A DNA stretch of 64,000 nucleotides from Rhynchonema sp. JSB1_4 (lineage: Eukaryota; Nematoda; Chromadorea; Monhysterida; Xyalidae): assembly GCA_030248065.1 (NCBI GenBank), contig JASAMV010008914.1:28663-92662 (forward strand). The letters are read 5' to 3'. Below the pieces are notes generated by a model, which ran no database searches, was not told the origin of the DNA, and saw only the letters and a program-made list of their open reading frames with translations. Both the position numbers and the translations under genes were made by a program. The stretch's first letter is position 1. Every line of letters starts with the position of its first letter. Below are positions 33,681 through 47,300 of this stretch, one piece after another.

Positions 33681-36519
33681 ATTTGACAATATGTTGGTCA
33701 GTTACAAGCACATACATACAGTGTGCAATATAAAAAGTGAAGCGAACAAAAATAACCATATATTGCGAGCTGAGCTGGCACGTCCACTGACACGCACACA
33801 TTTTCTAATCACATATAATTCAGTTATAACTAGGTAAGATGGCAGGTGTCTATTTTTAGAAATTCTGGAGATCTCAGCGCGCTAAATGAAGTAATTACAA
33901 TCCAGACGGCAGGTTTGGGCCAAGGCCCGAGGAAATCAGGAATGTAACGACCATGACGATGATTAGTACAGCTTTAGATTGAAATTTGTATATACACAGT
34001 TCGGTGAAGGTTGTGTTCACAATATGATCGCTCACAGACATTATGACCTCGAACAGTACCTACATACATACAGTAGTAACAGCTTTCTGATGGGTTGTAG
34101 TTCATACTGCGGTTTGGCACCGCGAATCAAACTTGGTGATCGGCAGATCATTACCTGTACCGATCATCACCACAGTCTGTTCGGCTCGGCCCTGTCTTGT
34201 GATTACGTGACCTGTTTGTGTCAAGACAAGGATAATTTGAGATACTTGATACCTGAACCGACGTAGCGTGCATTTCGACACCAGCGTAGAAGTTGTTTAT
34301 AACACCCCATGCATATTATATTAGTTGCCTTGGAACATCTTTTTTCAAATGTCCTATAAATATACTGCAAAAAGTCCAAGACTGAGCCGGGAATTCGAGA
34401 TCTATTTATACCTAGCGTTGACATGGAACTTCTGCAATGCCATGCAGACCCGGGAAAGTTTCGCACCGTGTTGTCTGGTAGGCTGAGTTCGACAGTTGGC
34501 CAGACAGTCACACAGGCAGGCAAGCTGATAAAGAGAATGAAATTGGTTACCAAAGTAATTTTTTATGCGCAGCCCAGCCATCAAACGAAATTAGCTGAAA
34601 TTCGATGTCACACCAGCCGCATAATTGCATGGTGAGGTGTACACTGCCCAGCACGTGACCGTACTACGAAATGCATGAGTATCTCCAAGGTCGATCACTT
34701 AGCCGATCGCAGAGATGGGATCATACAGGAAGTTTACGTCGAATATGTATGTATATGTGCATTAGCTTCAAATTGAACCTGATGGGCAAAATGAATTGCC
34801 ACGGCAGAAGCATGGACGTCCTGCATTGCAGAGAAAATCTGGCAAGCATGAAACTGAATAAACATACTGTAGTATGTAGTAGCATAACGTACTGTACACC
34901 AGCGAGCAAAATTCAGCTGTTCCAAGAAGGAACTAAACACAAAAAGCGCAACTTGTTGCACAAAAACTGAAAAACAAGTGAATTTGAACATATGGCATCC
35001 ATTATGTGTGCTGTATCCTTTTTTGAAGGAAGAAGAAACCCTCTCTTCCGGTCCCCTCCCATTAGCGGCTGAGCTCTTTTCTCGAGACAAGAAGGGTTCC
35101 AGCTCTAAAAACCATTCTGCATCCGTGTACACATATACATACCTACTGTATGTCTGGTTGTGAGAAGGATCCATAATGCGCATCCCCCCTGTTTTTGAAT
35201 TGAGCTGGGAGGCTATCAGAGAAAACAGAGCTTTGTTTTTTGTATGGCATACTATATTTAGCAAGGTCTCTCTAAATCCAGCGCAGTTTTTGGTGTTTGA
35301 CGCAAACAAGCACCGACGCTCATGAAAATCCGTTAATCATGGAAACACACACGTGGAAACGTATAATGACTTGTGCAAACATGAAAGAGCATTTTCTCCC
35401 ATCAGTTTCATCAGGTTCGTGCGTTCGACGTAAACATATACAGCATAAGACTACAGTCATTCCATCAAAATGCGACCATGTGGAAATGAATAAACTTGTA
35501 CAATGTAGGTTATAATTGGGCTCGGCACTTCTCTAATAAACAAACAGTAATTTGAGCAAGCCCGGGCACTTGCTTCGAAAACAAATGAGGAGGAAGAATA
35601 CGAAAATAGAACTTTTCTAGATCATTAATGCTCTAACGACCACTGTTAGGTAGCAATGGGCGCTTTACGCACACCTGCATGATGTACAGGTATCCACATA
35701 CAGTAATTGTACTTCCTGAGAAGCACCCAGACGTTTCTCACCGATGCTATTAAGGGCGAAAATGGATTACATGGCTAAATCGCACTGACTGCCCCTCGTG
35801 ACGGAATGATTATAATCACGATAACCTTTTTCACTTCACCACGGTGGTCTTGCACAAGACCTAATCCATGTGATAAGCATGGTATACATAGGTAGAAAGC
35901 TATAAATAACAAAGTGCTAACTATTTACATGCCCAGAATGGAACTAATTCTGTATTCCAGTTCGATAGAAGAAGCATTCATAAAAACATGCGCCTGGGGG
36001 CATTGCCAGGAGACAATAGTTTATTGGTGCTAAAAATGTGGCGTGGATTTTTCTTCAATGTGCGCAAGTAATGAATAATTAGGTACCTTACCTATATGCC
36101 AAAAAGATCGTAACTCGCTCTCAGGCGAACAGCTTTTTTCATATCCATTTCCAGATTTTAAAAACACAGCTGGAAAGCAGTCACGTGACGTAACACCTAC
36201 ATATACAACTGTGGGCGACCTGGACCAGCCGACGTCAAAGCGACCAAGAGCAAAACATGGCACAATTTACCACTAAATAATGCATTAATTTTAGCAGTCC
36301 GTCTGTCGCTTGACGACTTGTTAAGACACAACGATGACGGGGGTGCACTTTTTTCGTTCCGCTCCCAAAACTACGCAAATTTAGGTAATTTACAGTCAGG
36401 AAGATCCTCGTCGCTCGTCACAACCATAAAATAGCGGGTGTAACTTGGGAATTTTTAACCATTTGGGCCATTCTGATTAACGCGACCGCGTAATCCAGCC
36501 GCGGAGCAATACACAAACT
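33681..36519. other. No supported gene
   Basis: AT-rich intergenic sequence with scattered TACATACATA-type motifs. A 191-codon frame on the minus strand (34734-35309) has no domain or plausible splice partners. No promoter, RNA gene or mobile element recognised. Confidence 0.5.
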
Positions 36520-36625
36520 GGGCTAATAGCAGTGGTCAACTCAAGTGGTCAAATCACATCGTCAACTCACAGCAGCCCCGTGTGAGCGCGATAAGTTGAC
36601 ATACGGAGTGACTTGACTACTCTAC
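36520..36625. repeat. Partial copy of the CAGTGGTCAACTCAAGTGG family
   Basis: GCAGTGGTCAACTCAAGTGG, TCGTCAACTCACAGCAGCCC and GAGCGCGATAAGTTGACATA resemble 58235-58383, where both ends are present. The right end here is diverged. Confidence 0.65.
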
Positions 36626-36642
36626 AATGTTGAGAAATTTTC

Positions 36643-38379
<1,737 letters not shown>

Positions 38380-41300
38380 TTACAGCTTGCTTCTCGGACG
38401 CTCTTCCATTTCGCGAAGTTGGCGTTTCAGCATTTTTCCGCTCGGCGATTTTGGAATTTCGGCCACAAACCGAATACCGCCGGCCAGACGCTTGTGTGGC
38501 GAAATTTTGCCTGAAAAAGCAGGAGAAAATGAAAAAGTTCTTTTCTTGACGCAGGCAATTATGCAGATTGACGTTTCTTCGTGACAAGTCAACCACATAT
38601 AGATGAACTTTAAAGCAAATCGAACCTTTCAAGAAGGAATGCATCTCTTGTTCGCCAAGTTCCCCAGCCGCCTTGATGTACGCCCTCGGCACCTGTCCAC
38701 TGTAGGCGTGATCAACGCCGATTACAGCGCAATCCAGCACTTGCGGATGCGTGAGGAGGATGCTCTCTAGCTCAGATGGAGAAACCTGGAATGAGGAAGA
38801 CATGGGCAAACCTTATTATACGTATGTAGCTGGTGGTGTTTGGGGCATTATGGGATCGTTGACGATGAGCATGATAACAGCAACGATTGTATATGAATTT
38901 TAAAAGAAAAAAGCCAGATTAAAAAAAATCATACCCTGATCAGACCAACCTGCATGCCCCTGACTTTGATCGTGTCCTTTATTCTGTCCACGACGTACAA
39001 AAGACCATTCTCGTCCAGAAAACCGATGTCACCTTGAACAATCACTCAATTTCCTCAAATGTCGACTAAAAATTCAAACTAACGTACCGACCTGTTCTCG
39101 CAAAGAACTGTCCATCTTGCGTGAAATACTCGTCTGTGGCAGCCTGATTGTCCATATATCCAATCATGCGATTTGGGCCCAACGCTTGCACTTCACCTGG
39201 TTCGTTGATCGCGCACAGCTGACCGGTGGTTGGGTTCACAATCTGCGTGATAGATGATAATATAAATATATTCGCAATTCGATTTAGTACGATTGCTTTG
39301 CACTTCGTTATTACAGGCTTCAGCTGATTATATTGGTTGTGAGTGCGTAGCGCAGGGTCAAGTTCGCACGCAGTTCCAGAACGATCATATGCATGCGTCA
39401 CAAATGTTTAAGCTGGAGAAAACCAGCACGAAAGATGTTTTTAAGCTGGAGAAAACTAGTGGCCCCAGTAAACTTTTACCAGTAAATTTTTTAATAACGC
39501 AGGAACGACGCGTGACCAACGCAAGTTTGCAAGCGATCCGATCCGATAACCAAGATTGATATCGCTCAAGCTTGTTTATAAAATACCATTGTCGCATGGC
39601 TGCTTGTGAAAATTAGTCGAAAGCTCCTGTTAATTTTCACGCCCCTGATTCTGACTGATGTTTCAGTCGCAGTATATATTACTCACCCTAACAGTCACAT
39701 TTGGCGCCACGCGACCGACGGACGCGATCTGTCGCCTGGGATCGTGAACTTCGTCGGCCAACGAGACTGATATCAGGTTGAATTCGGTCATGCCATATAC
39801 TGAAATGGTTACTTTATGTCATCGAGCTGAGAACGCAACTTTCAATTAATTATAGCGTTATTGAACTCCAACCTTGTAGCACATGCTGCAGTGCCGGCAG
39901 ACGTTGCTTGAGCTGCGCAACCAACGAGACGTGAAGCGGTGCAGCGCCGGTCTGAAAACCATTTATAACTCGAAATAGAAGGCCTAATTTTTATACTGAT
40001 AAAAGTACAAGTATTAAGATAAAACAAAATATAAAAAAAGTCAAGCAACTAACGTAAATGGTATTGAGTGAGGAAAGATCGTATTGATGTAACATATCCG
40101 AGCTTGCCATTGCTACAAGAACAGGTGGGGCACAAATCAGACATGAGCACTGAAAGGCTGGACTTCAGTGTATAGATCTGAGTTGGGGTTACAACTTATG
40201 TTAGGTCAATTCACTATCATGTTTGTCAGCAAACATATACCTTGTACACCTGCACCCATTGCAGCAACTCCCGATGACTGTACTTTCGCATGGGCACCAA
40301 CGTACAGCCGCGCATCATCATCGATTGGAACACTTCGAGACCGAAACCGTGCGCAAACGGAACCAGACCGATCACGTGTGAACCGATAGATGGCAAGTGA
40401 TAAGTTGGACTGAAGCACTTTGTCAAGTACAGGGTGTCTAAGAAACACTGCTCTGCTCGCCACTTTTCAGGTCATAACTATAACTTAGAAGTCGGCTTTT
40501 CGTTCACTTATGGTTTAATCGAATCAGAAGGCGATGCTGCGTATGTCCGCTTGCCTGACGTTTCAAGGCCGCTACCTAATGTAGGTTGCGCCCTTTTTCC
40601 ATTATGTCAAGCAATTGAGTGATAAATACGGAAACATGCATACAGCTGTGCAACATCAGGCAACCAATACCCCGATTGTTTTTTACATTAACGCGTACAC
40701 AGGGTCGCTGCCGCCTGGACCGATTGCGTTACAAACGAATTCAACACAACCTCTGTAACGTCAGCTATGACCTGAAATATGATGAGTAGAACGGTGTAGG
40801 CCCTTTTTAGACACCCTGTATTCGTGTACACATCACGCATAAGAGCAATTGTTCAACCTACGACCATTTATTTGTGGGCATGATTTGTGAGCCAAACAAA
40901 TTAGTATACGAAGGCGGGGCACAGGGGCCGGTCATCGTGAGCACAAAAAGAACCAAATATTGAGCTACGGGCACTTAGTCATATTTTCTATAACTATGTA
41001 TTTGGTTTAACATCCACCAAATTTAAACAAGCGCTGGATAAAACGACTTTAAAAAACGGTGCAAGTACTAGAAATGGTTTTCTTGACTTGGTGGCCCCTT
41101 TCATATCAGTCTGAATAAAAACCTGAATCAGTTACTGGCAAGCACTGAGTGGCTAGCTGTGACTGTGTGACAAAACCTGTGACATTCTGTAGTCTCGAGA
41201 AATATACCTAAGGTACAGAGTGCGAGTACACCAGACTCAGGAACTGATTAATATGATGAGAAAGGCAACGAGACTCAAAACGAAGAAATACTATGTATAT

Positions 41301-44300
41301 GTACCACTAACACTTAAGCCAATGAAACATCACCTGGTGAACACAGTTAAAGCAGCCACCCAGGCACCGTGCGATATTACCACTCCTTTAGGCATGCCAG
41401 TAGTTCCGCTCGAATAAAGCACCAACAGTGGATCACTGGGACGGCTGGCTTTTTTTAGATAGTTTTGTTCCAACTTGATGCGGTTCTTGAGCTGATTCGT
41501 GGATATCAAATCGATGTAACTGTGCTGATTGGATGGAAGATCCGATGACGCTGGTTGATCGATGATCACAATATGAAATAATGTGCAGTGTCATGTTTGG
41601 TTTCATTGGTTGATCGCAGTTTTTTAATCGAAACACTATTGCGCAACATGGTTTTTGCGCCTCAGGTATAAATAGGCGAATATCAGCGAAGGATGAACTT
41701 GATTCGTACCTTTGCATTCTGTTTTGAGCGACTCACAGCGTTTCTCACTTTGACCAAGTTCGTTTGCTCGCAAAACACAACGGTCGGATGGCTGTGCGCT
41801 ATTTGACGCGTGATTTCGTCTCAAGAAAAAAAATGTTTTTTTTAAATTTAGCGTTGAAACAAACTGTTTCTGCATAATAGATAAGCTCGCAAGCCTTCAG
41901 TCATGGCAACGTTAGCCGTTGACACGATCCCGGCAGCCATTGACACGGCTACGGTAATGACCATAAATTGTGGACAGTTGGGCAAATGCAACAAGCAAAT
42001 GTCGTTGCACTGCAGATGCAACAGATCTTGTAGACCGGCAGACAGACGAAGGCTGTCCAAGATAAAGTCCTGCGTCGTCCAGCGGTGTTGTGTTGCGTGA
42101 TCGAGCTGGAAGGAAGGATTTGTGGTTAGGCATCAAAGCTGAACGGGTTCGTTTGTTTTATAATTTTCTGATTTTTTGAACATCGTCATAACTTTTCTTG
42201 CATTTGAATCTGTGAGTGTCCTCAGTTTTGGGTTGCAAGGCAAGGCTCAATGCGCTGCCGTTCAACAACCCACGTTTTGTTACATATTACTCCAATCAAA
42301 AAATGAACATTCTTTCTTTTAAGCGACGGTGACTCATGAGGGTAGGTACATACATAGGTGCTTTCTTTATCGCGCCCCCTGTTTGTAACACAGCATTCAA
42401 CGAGCAGGTCGGGGATTTTTTTCATGTGCCCTACATCTGGTCTAACGCCCGACTAAATGCGTTTTGTTGCTGTGTTTGTTTTGTTGTGCCTTGTTGGTAT
42501 GTTTATGCGTACATCATACAGAATGAACAGTGCTGGGCATACAGAAACCGTGTACCGTTTGATTTGTCCATTTGATAAACCAAGGGTAAAAGTGTACCTT
42601 TGCAGCTTGGCACGACAAGCTGAATATCAAAAGCACTTGGATATTATGACGTCAACCTGTATGAATGTTGGTGTTCATGTGATCGCAACGGAAAACAAAC
42701 AGAGTTTTCAAGCTTTGCAGCTGATTCAAACTTTTTCAGGTGCGACATTTGTCGACTAAGATTGCTATTACCAGCAGCAGCGGCACCGACTTCGACAGCA
42801 TGGCCACGACCAGTGGGACATTCCAAAAAGTTACAGCTAAATTTAATCGGCTAACACTTGATAGCGACACTGAAACTGAAAGCGGCACGACTGATTCGGA
42901 CAACTATGACCTGGCGGCTAGTTTCTTCCTGCTCAAATTCGCAAGCTACACTTGCATTTGCGCTCTCTTTTCCATCTTAAGCAAGGCTATACACGTCAAT
43001 AGCATGCGCTATGCCACAACACAGAAAACAAAAATATAGAAATTAGCAATGGGGCTCACACCATTGCCCCGAACTACCGACCCCTGTCGCCTATTCGGGT
43101 TGATTCTACTTTTGTATTGCCGCGTTTCACTGTTTTGTAATGGTTTCAAGCCGCTCTTGTCGGCCATCTTGAGTTAGGTAAATTCAAATTTCCCGCTCAA
43201 CAATTACTCTTCTATTATAACACACATACATAAGACTTTTATTGTATGCATAAGCTAGGTTTATTATGTCAACCAATCAGTATATACATGTGCAATAATC
43301 CAACCAATCAACATTCAATGTAAACTGGTCTTGTATAACTTCTCTGCGTGCGCTGACTACTTAAACTCTTGTCTTACCATACAAATCGTCTCTCTCTTCT
43401 CTTTCTTTTACCTGAATCTCCGTGTGATTTACGTCCGATCGGACAATAAAACGACGAAACATTATTCGATAATCCAACCGGGGGCTAGCACGTGTGGCTC
43501 AATACTACCATTACTAACCTCCCTTCGAGTTGGAACGGCCGTCGATTGCCATTCAGGGCCCGGAGTCATCTGCGGTCGGCCCGTACCGGAGCGTGGCCGC
43601 GGTAGGAGGATTTCGGGTGCACTTCGTCGACAATGCACCATGCACCAAGCTTGGACCGGGACGCCGAGCCAAGTTGCACTCTTTTCACGGGACAGGACGC
43701 TGACCCGAACCATAGGAACCATATGGGTCCCCCGGGATCGGTCGGCGAGTCTGCGGTGGCAGAGGAGCCGAACCAAGAGAAGGAATTAGGATATGCGAAC
43801 GATACGGACCCCCCGGGATCAACTAAGACGCCCGAACAGAAGGAAGATAAGCCGATGGACGCGGACCAATCTGCAGCTGGGGCTGGGATTGTGCCCGCGG
43901 CCGGAGGTAGGAACGAGAAACAGTGCGGTAGCCGCCATAAAGTGGGTTTCGACTTACCTACGGCATCGTCTTCTATATGTTCGGAGGATGAAGACTCAGG
44001 TAGCATCAGGCTGCTGCCCGATTCGGATGATTCTGTAGATTATAAGAATACGTCAGATAGGTTGCAACAGATGCTGGACAAGTCGGAGGAGTCCTATTCG
44101 TGGGCGGATTTGGTGGAACGACACTTTTCCAGCCAATCCTCCGTGGAGAATAAGCACACCGAAGACGGGTATGAGGCAGGGGATGAAGCCCAAGTGGGAC
44201 TCGCCCAGGAGGGACAGATAAGTGCTGAAGGCAGGGTTAGTGAAGGGCTTGTGGTTTTGCCCACCTTGGACGAAACGGTAGATATGTCGGAACTCGGTGA

Positions 44301-47300
44301 GATAGCACCGTCTATGCAAAATACGGACGAATGCACGGATAAGGCCACAGCCATCGACCGTGGAGAGTCGTTCTTAGGTACGGATCTACAGAATCCTCGG
44401 GGTTCTACTCCGATTATGATTGGGTATGACGCGGTAGCGAGTGATAGGATGGAAGCACACCCCGTGTGCAACTATGGGTCCGTGGGAGAAACCGTAGGAT
44501 TGTTGGCTGAAGCCGTCGCTATTCGGCTGGATCTAGAGTCCGGACCGACACGCGTCGGGTTCATCGACGGAAAGTTGGCTAAGGAGACGGAGGCGCATTC
44601 GGCGAGCCCGGTGTTCTCTATTGAGGCAGAGGTACGTGATCCCTTTGGTGGGGTGCCTAAAGAACAAAGACACCAGCCTGTCCGTTCGAACATGGCACCA
44701 CCTGTGGTTGCGTCCTCGAATGATCCATATGATAGGCCCGAGGTAGCGATGTGTCCGGCAGTCGGGATCGCTGTGACCGCAGGTACCAGGGAAGAAGCCA
44801 GGCTGCCTACCTCAGCCCAAGCCCCTGTGATAAGCGAGCCACCTACGCATAATACGAGTACCATCGCCGGAAATAAGATGGTTATGCACGATAACAAGAG
44901 TGATGTCTCACTGGCCGCGGTGCAGCATGGTACCAGCCTGGTCTGTGATGATAGGATGGCTAAGGCAGATATGCACATTAAGAACAGTTCAATTTCGAAC
45001 ACTCTGGATGGTGAGACATCATCGGGCGAAACTGACAAGGTAAGAACGAATGCAAGAGAAAGTTGTGTCAATAACCCGGAGCGGGATATTGCACAAACGG
45101 AAGTGGGTGCACCACTTGTGGTGCTGAGCTCTGATGATTCTTCGTCATCAGGCCTGACGAGCCCAAATAAAGATCACAGTATGACAGGATATAAGATATG
45201 TACAGGTGATGTTTCACAAAGGTCAGCATTGGATAAGAATCATATGTTGCCAAAGTCGATATTATGGGGAAGTACGACCTGTTCCAAGGCGTACTCGTCG
45301 ATTCCGTTCGAGTTCTTGACTGACGTACTGGTGCGAGGCATCAGGGATTCGGAATTCGTGCCTGAATTGAAAGGGAAAGCTAAGAAGAGGGCTGACTACG
45401 TTTGGAGAAAAGGGATTGACCCCCTATTGGGTATCCCACGTAAGGACTTAGTGCCAACTGGGAATGATGATGTGGAATTATGTCTAATGGCTAGGAATAA
45501 TGTATCACTGGCTGATCTGACGTGTGCTCGGCTCTATAAAGAGGGGCATGAGCTCAGTGCTCATCCCGAAGTTATGAAACGCGCTCTTCGTGTGAACACG
45601 TTGGCGTACAGGTACCAATATAGGGTGCAACTGGGTCAGGATAAGCCAGGTGTCTATATTACTCCTGGGCAATTAGACATACCAGTTAAGTTAAGGAATA
45701 AACGCCGACTTACGGGCTTCGATCCATCATTTCTCGATGGGGTCGATACCCGACGACCATATGAGACGCATCCGTCCATGATTGCGAAGTACGACCCTCG
45801 TCGCTCGACGCACGGTTGTGTGAACGGCCTGGAATGGGGTAAAGTGAAGGTTTATTGGGTTAAAAGTAAAACAATAAACAAATTAAGCAAATCATGGAAG
45901 GAAGGTCATAAGAAAGGAGGTTCTCAGATCCCAAATCCTGATCTGAGTGGAGGTCCAGACCATATGCTAGTTTTAGAGTTAGAGCCCTGCAATGTGCCCG
46001 GTAGCGTCTGTGGGTATTCTGCATACTTCAGCTATATGCACGGCGAATTCCTATTCGATATGAATTCGACCGAGATTGGTATTAGAAGGGAAGTGCAGGC
46101 CTGCTTGCGCGAGTCAAGCCATTGTACGTATGCCCCGTTCGCCCCTTGTGAACTCAGGGAGTTCCGAGTGGGATCGGAGTACGAAGCTGATAAGGTTGAA
46201 AGGGATGCCGATTATATGAGCAATGTTACGATTGACTCTGCTGAGGATTGGACAGATTCAAGAGACGTATGGCATGCCCCAGCTAAGGAGGCAGGAGGTA
46301 TTTCGAGACCTACTAGGAAGCTCCAACGCAAACAACAGGCGTGGAGAACACATCGTATAGCCAAAGTTTATGATTCGTCTGGTTATGACGCCAATTCATT
46401 CGGTGGGAGAGAGACGGGCCAGCGCACGCGTCAACGCTGCATGATTAATACGGAAGCTATGCGCTCTGAAGATGGGACGGCCGGACGGGCCGGAGCATGC
46501 ACCAAAAGTGGTGAACCGCTAGCCGCTAGGATGTTAGGTGGGAACGACGGTAGCCAGGTTGTTCTTCAATCTGACTCCGCTAGTGACCAACAGGCAAATA
46601 ACCACGTGGTGGGTAGTGTACACCAGGATCTATGTTTAGCGAAGAACCCAGAAGAGCAAACCATAGTAAGTCATATTAAGCCAGACCCTGGAACGGATAT
46701 GTCCCAAACGACCAATCCGGATACGCACATCACACCCCAACCACACCACCGCCGCTTTACTAATTCACTACAGGATCTGAAAAGCGTTGTGAGGCATTCG
46801 AAAGCACACGCCGAGTTATTCGTTTCATCAGTTTACGGTTGGACATCCACGAATCAAGTGTGTCGATCAAAGACCGAGCGAGTGGATTACAATGAAATGA
46901 TTGAATGGCCACGGAGAATGACTTATGACTTGGTGAGTTTATGACGCTGAGGCATTTTGAGTTTCAAAATTGACTACCCATTTTCTTAGGCACAGGCTTG
47001 AGCTTAGACTCAGGCTTACTATTAAAGCTTAGGCATGGGCTAAACCCTGAGCAGCGGTGTCGTTGAGAAATCGAAATTTTCCCATACCCAGCCAATTTTC
47101 GGGAAATTTCTCCCCAAAATTCAAAAATTTCCCATGCCAGGGGGTTCTGCAAAAATCCAAAAAATTCCCATACCCGAGGGGGTTTCTGAAGAAGTGACTC
47201 CAAAAATTTTCTAAAAGTGCCAAAAATTGGGCTAAATGTGCTTAACTTGCGGCAGCAAGCAATTTTTTAACATGTTTAGGCAAAAATGGTAATTTTGGTA

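Noticed and set aside
38626..38785. Possibility that the ligase is a true luciferase
   Set aside because: Active-site motifs are shared by all 4CL/luciferase-like ligases; bioluminescence cannot be inferred from sequence.
42222..42425. 67-codon minus-strand frame considered as the first exon of the acyl-CoA ligase
   Set aside because: Does not align with the ANL N-terminus, whereas 49106-49219 does and joins in phase.
43140..43632. LTR-like region before the 1103-aa ORF
   Set aside because: No second LTR copy, no primer-binding site, no pol; left as a possibility only.
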